Part shown: positions 1-4,629 of the stretch, piece by piece
How positions within the stretch are numbered: position 1 is the first letter of the stretch
Layout: each line of letters starts with the position of its first letter
From: Limnohabitans sp. Rim8
GTDB lineage: Bacteria > Pseudomonadota > Gammaproteobacteria > Burkholderiales > Burkholderiaceae_C
Direction: 5' to 3'
Assembly (NCBI GenBank): GCA_945877725.1
Contig: CAMDXR010000202.1
Span: forward strand, 1 to 6,011
Length of the DNA stretch: 6,011 bases
Translations under genes and position numbers: made by a program
Notes under the pieces: model-generated
What the model was told of the DNA's origin: nothing
What the model saw: the letters and a program-made list of their open reading frames with translations, nothing else
Database searches by the model: none

Positions 1-4
1 TAAA

Positions 5-238
5 TCACGCCGTATGGGAATTTGCGCAGACGACAGCGCTGCGTTTGACTTGGTATTTGGCAATGACCTCGTTCAGGGGGATAGCTTGAACCTCACCCCG
101 GCGGTAAGCGGCCAGGCGGGCTTCAGCTTCTAGTGCCCATTGTCCGTCCAGCGAGTTGTCATACTCGTTAAGCGTGTCCAGGATCTGATCGACCAAAGCC
201 ATGCGCTCCTCGGGGGGCTGTAAATCTTTGAATTTCAT
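5..238 (-). CDS. Addiction module antitoxin, Unstab_antitox (PF09720-like) family
   Basis: This 77-aa protein resembles the 'putative addiction module component' family: small acidic antitoxins usually encoded just upstream of a RelE/ParE-type toxin. Seen directly: an N-terminal helix with PPEERMALVDQILDTL (residues 8-23), a central W-L-E-A-E-A-R-L-A-A-Y-R-R-G stretch (about 39-52), and an IPLNEVIAKY segment (about 57-66). The last corresponds to the family's 'ip..ev...' end. The start is the ATG at 238; the longer reading frame up to 496 lies inside the upstream gene and is not family-like. The gene starts 11 nt after the stop of the DUF2384 gene, so the two are probably cotranscribed. The 11 nt upstream are pyrimidine-rich (CCTCCCCT) with no Shine-Dalgarno sequence, so translation may depend on coupling. 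The stop lies at the window edge, and a cognate toxin would be just outside. The family call is fairly firm; the partner is inferred. Confidence 0.8.
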   Translation of the reverse strand: MKFKDLQPPEERMALVDQILDTLNEYDNSLDGQWALEAEARLAAYRRGEVQAIPLNEVIAKYQVKRSAVVCANSHTA

Positions 239-249
239 AGGGGAGGCGG

Positions 250-717
250 TTAATGCCCCTCTGCCGTAGCCAGATCGATAACGCGCTGTGCGGGTGTGCC
301 TTGCTCCAGCGCGGTGCGGGGCGACTGGCCATCCAGTGCCGGGTGAGGACTTTCCAGAAAGGCCAGCACTTGCCAGCCGTCGGTCGTACCCAGCGCGGTA
401 GCTGTGGGTGCGATCACAGGAAAAATGAACGGCTCGAACTGCCAGCGAGGCAGCTTGTAGCCTCGGCGCAGGTGCGAGACGCCAATGCAGCGGCAACTTT
501 TGATCCAGGCGTTCATGGTCACGCGGGTGGTGCCCGACAGCGTGGCTGCTTCGTCGGTGGTGATCATGTCAGCGGCCTGAATGCGTTGTAGCGGGTACTG
601 CGCACCAAAGCGCAGTAGGGCGTTGGTTTGCGATACCGAGGCATAAGGGTCTTGTGCGCTGGCTTTGTCACGGTTCAGATCTTGGGTGGCAGAGAGTGGG
701 AAGGAAAGGGTGTTCAT
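250..717 (-). CDS. Xre/MbcA/ParS-type antitoxin with C-terminal DUF2384 toxin-binding domain
   Basis: This 155-aa protein has a helix-turn-helix-like segment around residues 51-75 (MITTDEAATLSGTTRVTMNA and what follows). A basic linker follows (GVSHLRRGYKLPRWQFEP, about 79-96). The C-terminal domain (about 112-155) carries the DUF2384 pattern: DGWQVLAFLESP, then LDGQSPRTALEQG, then a final VIDLA helix. In this family the N-terminal part binds and autoregulates the operon, and DUF2384 clamps the toxin, classically a RES-domain NAD-degrading enzyme. Here the next gene downstream encodes a small Unstab_antitox-type protein, and no RES gene is visible. The ATG at 717 is preferred, with a weak purine stretch (AGAAAGAAC) upstream. 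An in-frame ATG at 765 would add 16 residues that do not look like the family. It could be an orphan regulator or antitoxin, or serve a toxin beyond the left edge. Confidence 0.82.
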   Translation of the reverse strand: MNTLSFPLSATQDLNRDKASAQDPYASVSQTNALLRFGAQYPLQRIQAADMITTDEAATLSGTTRVTMNAWIKSCRCIGVSHLRRGYKLPRWQFEPFIFPVIAPTATALGTTDGWQVLAFLESPHPALDGQSPRTALEQGTPAQRVIDLATAEGH

Positions 718-780
718 GGTGTTCTTTCTGGGGCACCCGCTTGACCAACAAAACGGGGCGAGCATTCAAGATGCCGACCT

Positions 781-822
781 GATAACTTTAGGTTGATTTG
801 TTAATTTTGTTATTTATGAAAA
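781..822 (-). promoter_or_regulatory. Probable promoter/operator region of the DUF2384 antitoxin operon
   Basis: This AT-rich block lies between the hepT end and the DUF2384 gene. On the plus strand it contains TTTGTTA twice (797-803 and 806-812), a 9-bp period that would place both copies on nearly the same helix face. Autoregulated antitoxin operons usually have their operator in this position. No hexamer pair close to the sigma-70 consensus could be chosen with confidence, so the assignment rests on position, base composition and the repeat. Confidence 0.3.
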
Positions 823-845
823 CCATGGGGTATGCACACCCACGG
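819..845 (-). terminator. Possible Rho-independent terminator after mntA-hepT
   Basis: Read on the minus strand, CCGTGGGT (845-838) can pair across a 6-nt loop with ACCC-C-ATGG (831-823). This gives eight pairs with one bulged C and one G-T pair. TTTT (822-819) follows directly, then an AT-rich stretch. It begins 33 nt after the hepT stop, a sensible place for the operon's end. The T tract is short and the stem imperfect, so this is tentative. Confidence 0.33.
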
Positions 846-878
846 GCTTTGAAAATGACTTCAAACCACGAGCTTGGC

Positions 879-1235
879 TCAATCAGGAACGATGGAGTCG
901 AGCTGAGCTTTGAGTGTGGGGAGCTCATTTTGCAAAGTTTGCCAAACTATGGTCAAGTCCACAGTGAAATAGCCATGTGCCAAGGCATTGCGCATTTCAT
1001 AGGCAAAACCCCATGGTATTTCGGCGTGGTTTGCCGCAAATTCTGGATGATGTTTGGTCACGTTGTTGCACGCTTCACCAATGATTTCCAGGTTGCGAAT
1101 GACCGCATCGCAAGTCTTTTGATCGGCCATGAAACTGTCGATCGTCATGCTGGCCGTGTAGTCTTGAATCCGGTCAATGGATTGCGAAATATGCCCCAAA
1201 TAATCGGTCACCCGTTGTGAGTGTGCTCGGCTCAT
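879..1235 (-). CDS. hepT: HepT-like HEPN ribonuclease toxin (DUF86)
   Basis: This 118-aa protein is the toxin of a type VII HEPN/MNT toxin-antitoxin pair. The all-helical HEPN fold is suggested by the helix-rich sequence, and the catalytic motif RX4HXY is intact as R82-NALA-H87-G-Y89. Members of this family cleave RNA; in characterised pairs the partner MntA inactivates the toxin by attaching AMP units to the motif tyrosine (here Y89). Other conserved family blocks are seen: DAVIRNLEIIGEA (about 43-55) and IPWGFAYEMRNALAHGYF (about 73-90). The length fits the family (about 110-145 aa). The ATG overlaps the mntA stop as ATGA, so the toxin is made by translational coupling after its antitoxin. 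All key residues are present, so nothing marks it as inactive. Confidence 0.92.
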   Translation of the reverse strand: MSRAHSQRVTDYLGHISQSIDRIQDYTASMTIDSFMADQKTCDAVIRNLEIIGEACNNVTKHHPEFAANHAEIPWGFAYEMRNALAHGYFTVDLTIVWQTLQNELPTLKAQLDSIVPD

Positions 1236-1522
1236 ACCGACTTGGCCTCGCGCAGCACATGCTCGCGGAAACTGGCGGGCAGGCTGTTGGGGGTGAGCAC
1301 ATCGACGTTCATTTGCAGCAGTTGCTTGAGCTCAAAACGAATAGCGCCAATGTCCAGCAGTGTGGTTTGGGCTGTGGGCTCGACCAGTAAATCCAGATCG
1401 CTGTCGGCTGTATCGTCGCCATGCAAGGCAGAGCCGAACACCCGCACATCACTCATGTGGTGACGCAGCGCTATCTCTCGGATCTGAGCGCGGTGGAGTG
1501 AAAGTGCTTCGGACGGTCGCAT
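1232..1522 (-). CDS. mntA: MntA-like minimal nucleotidyltransferase antitoxin
   Basis: This 96-aa protein is a minimal nucleotidyltransferase of the pol-beta superfamily. The signature GSX10DXD is exact: G30-S31, ten residues, then D42-L-D44. A third acidic residue, D74 in NVDVLTP, completes the expected metal-binding set. In characterised systems MntA uses ATP to AMPylate HepT and so neutralises it. The gene lies directly upstream of hepT and shares its last four bases (ATGA), which supports a two-gene operon with the antitoxin first. The ATG at 1522 has only a weak Shine-Dalgarno sequence (ACAGG about 3 nt upstream). The upstream region to 1573 shows no clear promoter. Family and pairing are firm; the biological role in this host is inferred. 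Confidence 0.92.
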   Translation of the reverse strand: MRPSEALSLHRAQIREIALRHHMSDVRVFGSALHGDDTADSDLDLLVEPTAQTTLLDIGAIRFELKQLLQMNVDVLTPNSLPASFREHVLREAKSV

Positions 1523-1573
1523 GGCCTGTAGTTTAAAGCGATTGATCAGCGCTGCCCACCAAATGGGGATGAC

Positions 1574-1698
1574 TTAAAACCCAGACCCCGGCGCACTCAA
1601 AAAAGCCAGCTCTTCGGGCGTGGACTGGCGGCCCAGCAGGGCGTTGCGGTGGGGGTGAGTTCGGTGAACCAGAACTGGAGGATGGAGTCTGGTTTCAT
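1574..1698 (-). pseudogene. Collapsed remnant of a DUF924 family gene (internal deletion plus frameshift)
   Basis: On the minus strand the ATG at 1698 opens with MKPDSILQFWFTELTP, which matches the N terminus of DUF924 proteins (normally about 180-200 aa). Immediately after it, in a different reading frame, 25 codons begin HRNALLGRQSTPEEL and end APGSGF with a TAA at 1576-1574. This matches the DUF924 C terminus ('FPHRN..LGR.ST.EE..FL'). About 140-150 middle codons are missing. The junction lies in a run of C residues near 1650-1655, so a deletion through short C-rich homology is a reasonable inference. The actual reading frame ends after 33 codons at 1597-1599, so no functional protein is expected. 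The remnant sits between the mntA start and the Phd promoter. Recognition of both ends is from family memory, but their co-occurrence makes chance unlikely. Confidence 0.75.
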
Positions 1699-1706
1699 AA
1701 AGTCCG

Positions 1707-1731
1707 TAAGTCAGCAAAAAGTTAAGTCAGC
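1707..1731. repeat. 9-bp direct repeat TAAGTCAGC upstream of the phd-parE promoter
   Basis: TAAGTCAGC occurs at 1707-1715 and again at 1723-1731, 16 bp apart start to start. The second copy ends two bases before the likely -10 box of the phd-type gene, so the pair covers the -35 and spacer region. It may be a protein-binding site or a small duplication; the sequence alone does not decide. Confidence 0.55.
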
Positions 1732-1738
1732 CTAGAAT
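1711..1738 (+). promoter_or_regulatory. Probable promoter of the phd-parE operon
   Basis: TAGAAT at 1733-1738 matches the sigma-70 -10 consensus at five of six positions. The best-spaced -35 candidate is TCAGCA at 1711-1716 (three of six, 16-bp spacer), which is weak, as often in repressor-controlled antitoxin promoters. Transcription would begin near 1745, inside the palindrome at 1740-1753, and about 27 nt before the antitoxin start. Confidence 0.45.
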
Positions 1739-1739
1739 G

Positions 1740-1753
1740 TGCAGAATTCTGCA
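1740..1753. promoter_or_regulatory. Perfect 14-bp palindrome, likely operator for Phd/ParE autoregulation
   Basis: TGCAGAATTCTGCA is its own reverse complement. It covers the predicted transcription start between the -10 box and the AGGAG ribosome binding site (1761-1765). It is flanked by a direct AATGT on both sides (1736-1740 and 1753-1757). Phd/YefM antitoxins bind short palindromes in this position to repress their own operon, so an operator role is a natural inference. Confidence 0.6.
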
Positions 1754-1771
1754 ATGTCATAGGAGCCGGTT

Positions 1772-2092
1772 ATGGGTTTTTCTGCCAGCGATGTCGTGCC
1801 ATTCACGCAAGCACGGTCCCATCTGTCCGAACTGGCCGACCAGGTCAAGGCTGGGGCAGAGAAGATCATTACCAAAAACGGCGAGAGCTATGTTGCTCTG
1901 ATCGACGCTGACCGGCTGGATTATTACCACCGGCTTGAGCGCGAACGGATTCACCTGCTGTTGATCGACGACGCCAAGCGCGGCCTGGCCGAAATCACCG
2001 CAGGCCGCACATTCGAAGCAGACGCCGCCCTGGCCCAGCTGCAACAGCGACGCAAGTCCGCCGTCAAACTCCCTGCCAAGCAACGTGGCTGA
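1772..2092 (+). CDS. Type II antitoxin, Phd/YefM family
   Basis: This 106-aa protein has an N-terminal Phd/YefM DNA-binding domain (about residues 8-52). The family pattern is visible: VVPFTQARSHLSELADQV, then EKIITKNGESYVALIDADRLD. The C-terminal half (about 53-106) is helical and charged, ends in a basic tail (QQRRKSAVKLPAKQRG), and is the expected toxin-wrapping segment. It would neutralise the downstream ParE/RelE toxin and repress the operon. The ATG at 1772 is well supported by AGGAG six nt upstream. The last 8 nt overlap the toxin gene, which implies translational coupling. At 106 aa it is slightly longer than the common 80-90 aa members because of the C-terminal extension. Confidence 0.9.
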   Translation: MGFSASDVVPFTQARSHLSELADQVKAGAEKIITKNGESYVALIDADRLDYYHRLERERIHLLLIDDAKRGLAEITAGRTFEADAALAQLQQRRKSAVKLPAKQRG

Positions 2093-2462
2093 TTTGCTAT
2101 ACCGGGTCGAGCTGACCGCCAGCTTCTTAGAGCGCCTCGACTCCATTGAGGCGTTTTTGGTGGAAGCGAATGCGGGCTTTGCGTTTGATGACTTGCTGGC
2201 CGAAATTCGCGCCACGGTTATCCCGAACCTGCGGCGCTTTCCGCGCATGGGGCGGCGCTACTTGGCCAACCCACCCCAGTCCGCCGAGGCGCTGGCGCTG
2301 CTGGCGGCCATGCCTGCGGGTGCGCCGGATGCGCTTCGGGAATATTTGCACGGCGACTATCTTGTGCTCTATGTGGTCATGGATGCCAAAGAGACGGTTT
2401 ACTTGCTGACCATTCGGCACCACCGGCAACTTTCGTTTGACTTTACGCGGCTGTGGCCGTGA
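2085..2462 (+). CDS. RelE/ParE family toxin
   Basis: This 125-aa protein is the toxin of the pair begun by the Phd-type antitoxin. Family features are visible: the N-terminal VELTASFLERLDSIEAFL helix region (8-25), the RFPRMGR turn (51-57), REYLHGDYLVLYVV (85-98), and the C-terminal strands VYLLTIRHHRQLSFDF (105-120). The stretch between RFPRMGR and REYL is about 25 residues longer than in compact ParE proteins of about 95-100 aa; longer variants of this type are known. ParE members poison DNA gyrase and RelE members cleave mRNA on the ribosome, and the sequence alone does not separate them. The start is GTG at 2085, inside the antitoxin gene, with only a weak AAG upstream, so toxin yield is probably kept low through coupling. 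Confidence 0.87.
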   Translation: MADLLYRVELTASFLERLDSIEAFLVEANAGFAFDDLLAEIRATVIPNLRRFPRMGRRYLANPPQSAEALALLAAMPAGAPDALREYLHGDYLVLYVVMDAKETVYLLTIRHHRQLSFDFTRLWP

Positions 2463-2826
2463 GCACCATCGACGAACGATTGAACAGCTCAAAACCACTG
2501 TGACCTAGATTGAATCCGAGGAGTAACCCGCATGAGCAGCAAAAAAAACCTGCCCACCATTCGTTCATCTGCAGCCGAATACCTTTAGCGATAAATCGTC
2601 AACGTACTCAAGCGCGAATACGACAGCGACAACAGCACCAAACTCAATGCCATGCTCCCCAAAATGAGCCCCCTGAATCCGCTGTACCTGACCAAAAAGC
2701 AGACCGTGTTTCAAAAGTGGCCGCGTTTGTGGGGAAATTTAAGGGGGTTGGTGGTGCGATTGGATAGCCTGCGTTTGAATTTGATCGGCTGTGGCCGTCT
2801 GCGCCTGACTGCTGGGATGCGCGTAC
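2463..2826 (+). pseudogene. Decayed region; 5' end of a broken gene, possibly RhuM-like
   Basis: No intact gene is seen here. GAGGAG (2518-2523) stands 8 nt before an ATG at 2532. That start opens MSSKKNLPTIRSSAAEYL and stops at TAG 2586-2588 after 18 codons. These residues resemble the start of RhuM-family proteins (virulence/abortive-type proteins of about 330 aa that often begin with an IR.S.AEYL/F motif), but the match is short. Further on, one frame reads KLNAML, then PLYLTKKQTVFQK (about 2637-2717). Another then continues VAAFVGKFKGVGGAIG to a TAG at 2765-2767, and PAFEFDRLWP follows. This looks like at least one frameshift and one stop in former coding sequence, but I do not recognise that gene. 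The RhuM suggestion is tentative; former coding is more certain. Confidence 0.4.
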
Positions 2827-3375
2827 TCAAAAGCTGGACAGCGCTTTGAATAAAAATTGGAAACTTGTGGAGAGGTTTCGTTCTGGCACCATGGCGCGTG
2901 ATATGCGTCTTGCACCATCGCGTTTGCCGTAAAAAGGGAGAGCGCGCTTGAGTTCTTCGGAGGGGCTTCCCAAATGATCCGGTGTTCTGAATTTGGCTGA
3001 ACGTGCATGTGCTGCCAATGCAGGTTTTTCAAAGGCAGTTGATACCGCTTGCCAATCACCGACAAAAAATGTTTCAAGCTCACGGCAAGCAATGCGGATG
3101 ACGGCTTCGGGCCGGTCAGCTTCATCACACAATGCACGAAGCCGCTGTTTAATTTGAATGCAATTACCACTGTCCTGGTCACGCATCACCAAAAATTGTG
3201 AATTTGGGCGACGCCAATAACGAATGCGCCGCGCCAGTTGTTTTTCCAAATCCTGCTTGCCTTCAAAAACCTGAAAGTGCAGAGTGACATCAGCAGGCGT
3301 GCGACTTGCAAGAAAGCCACGCAAGAAATCCTCTGCGGAGGGTTCTTCCAGAAAAAATACCCAATTTCGACTCAA
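2827..3375 (-). CDS. DUF4276 family protein, TOPRIM-like putative nuclease partner of the ATPase
   Basis: The 182-aa product belongs to DUF4276, a family usually encoded beside an ATPase and thought to have a TOPRIM-like fold. Visible family motifs are WVFFLEEPSAEDFL (5-18), EGKQDLEKQL (38-47), VMRDQDSGNC (63-72), IACRELETFFVGD (95-107) and YGKRDGARRISRAM (149-162). E10/E11 and D66-x-D68 fit the Glu plus DxD metal-binding pattern of TOPRIM enzymes. Nucleic-acid cleavage is inferred and not shown by the sequence. Start choice: TTG at 3375 overlaps the ATPase stop as TTGA, has GGGAG seven nt upstream, and gives the usual family N terminus. An ATG at 3408 would add 11 residues and a 37-nt overlap with a poorer ribosome site. 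The gene closes a two-gene operon, and no strong terminator follows. All key motifs appear intact. Confidence 0.82.
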   Translation of the reverse strand: MSRNWVFFLEEPSAEDFLRGFLASRTPADVTLHFQVFEGKQDLEKQLARRIRYWRRPNSQFLVMRDQDSGNCIQIKQRLRALCDEADRPEAVIRIACRELETFFVGDWQAVSTAFEKPALAAHARSAKFRTPDHLGSPSEELKRALPFYGKRDGARRISRAMVPERNLSTSFQFLFKALSSF

Positions 3376-4568
3376 GGGTTGGCTCCCGGAAAGAGGCCCT
3401 GTTTCCATAAATAACCCATTTGGTCACCAGCCTCCATATAGACCTTGATTTGCTCATCGTCAGCTGCTCGGTGAACTTGGGTGTAGCCGTCTTCTTTAAC
3501 TAGCCAAAACACCTCGCCTAGATAAGCAGCGTTAAGGAAATCGGGCGAATGTGTCGTAACAAAGACTTGGCCGCCTCGCATGGCGTAGGTTCTGAACTCT
3601 TCGGCCAGATCCCATTGCAAGGATGGATAAAGCTGGTTTTCAGGTTCTTCTACACACAGCAAGGGATGAGGCGCAGGGTCATACAGTAAGACCAAGTAGG
3701 CCAGCATTTTGATGGTGCCGTCCGAAACAAATTTCGCTAAAAATGGGTCTTCAAAACTGCCATCTGAAAACTTGAGTAGAACGCGGCCTTCTTCTGTGGT
3801 TTTGGCCTCCACCTTGGTTACGCCGGGCACCGTCTGTTTGAGTCGCTCCAGAATTCGGTCAAATACCGGGCGGTGGTTTTTGTATAGAAACTCCACCACC
3901 AAAGACAAATTTTCGCCTTCCCGCGACAGGTGTTCGGCATAGCCCGATTCCGCTTCAGGGCGGGCTCGGTTGATATGAAAGTCAGACAGATGCCAGTTTT
4001 CAATCAGGTTTCCCAAAGCCACAACAGCCGGAAAACGTTCAAACTGGGCCAAGCCCTTGATGGCCAGAATATCGGGGCTTTTAAGTATTTGGCTCTCGCG
4101 TTTTAATTGCCGCTCATCCTCCACTGTATCCAGCTCATTTGTGACCACTTCACCTTTACCCATTGAAAAATCCAGAAACTTCCACGGTTGCCCGCGGCTG
4201 CCACGACGGAATTGCAACACCTCCCTTGTGACAACTGGTCGGCCTTCGAGTTCGTCCACATGCAACTCGTAAGTGATAAGACGTGAGCGTCCGTCGTCCA
4301 ACTTGGCGCGTAGTTTGATCTCGATTTCTATAGGGCCGCTGCTGCCCCGGCTGCGTACTTCTGCCAGACCTCGACTGCCGCCCAATCGTCCGAGTGCTGC
4401 CGTGACATTGGTGGTCATGGCATCGCGTAAAAAGGCGAACACTGAAAACAAGGTGCTTTTGCCCGTGCCATTCGCTCCCACCAGCACACAAAACCGGGGA
4501 ATGTTTTTCAGATGCACATTTTGAAAAGCGCGGAAGTTTTTCAGGCGTAATGATTCAATTTGTTGCAT
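3372..4568 (-). CDS. AAA/ABC-type ATPase (AAA_21, COG4637-like), candidate defence ATPase
   Basis: This 398-aa P-loop ATPase is of the SMC/OLD-like 'predicted ATPase' type. In order: IESLRLKNFRAF (4-15, typical first strand), Walker A GANGTGKST (31-39), a family-specific middle region (about 75-270), a signature-like FVSDGTIKMLAYL (280-292), Walker B LLCVEEPE (303-310), and the switch histidine in VFVTTHSPDF (335-344). It ends YLWKQGLFPG (385-395), which I associate with ATPases paired with DUF4276. ATP-driven dimerisation would control the partner protein; the trigger is unknown. No long coiled coil or membrane segment is seen. The ATG at 4568 has only AAAAAG as a ribosome site. The 61-nt gap to glnS holds TTCACA (4613-4608, minus) as a possible -35 but no convincing -10, so some transcription may come from glnS readthrough. 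Confidence 0.88.
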   Translation of the reverse strand: MQQIESLRLKNFRAFQNVHLKNIPRFCVLVGANGTGKSTLFSVFAFLRDAMTTNVTAALGRLGGSRGLAEVRSRGSSGPIEIEIKLRAKLDDGRSRLITYELHVDELEGRPVVTREVLQFRRGSRGQPWKFLDFSMGKGEVVTNELDTVEDERQLKRESQILKSPDILAIKGLAQFERFPAVVALGNLIENWHLSDFHINRARPEAESGYAEHLSREGENLSLVVEFLYKNHRPVFDRILERLKQTVPGVTKVEAKTTEEGRVLLKFSDGSFEDPFLAKFVSDGTIKMLAYLVLLYDPAPHPLLCVEEPENQLYPSLQWDLAEEFRTYAMRGGQVFVTTHSPDFLNAAYLGEVFWLVKEDGYTQVHRAADDEQIKVYMEAGDQMGYLWKQGLFPGANP

Positions 4569-4629
4569 GGCTTTTTGGTGTTTGGCACTACCCTAGCTTT
4601 TTCCTAATGTGAAATAAGTGGTGTGACCG

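Noticed and set aside
848..865. Hairpin TTTGAA-6 nt-TTCAAA just after hepT
   Set aside because: The stem is short and AT-only, and no T tract follows on the minus strand; it is unlikely to terminate transcription.
798..1220. A 140-codon open frame on the plus strand
   Set aside because: It lies antisense to hepT, whose catalytic motif is intact, and shows no family features of its own.
1721..1727. GTTAAGT as an integron attC core (GTTRRRY), which would suggest cassette arrays
   Set aside because: No matching RYYYAAC partner with complementary arms was found upstream at attC distance; gene cassettes are not supported.
2786..2797. Small hairpin in CGGCTGTGGCCG as terminator of the ATPase-DUF4276 operon
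   Set aside because: The stem has four pairs and no T run follows on the minus strand.
4569..4629. A terminator for glnS in the gap before the ATPase gene
   Set aside because: Only weak, interrupted pairings are present and none is followed by a T run on the minus strand, so readthrough stays possible.
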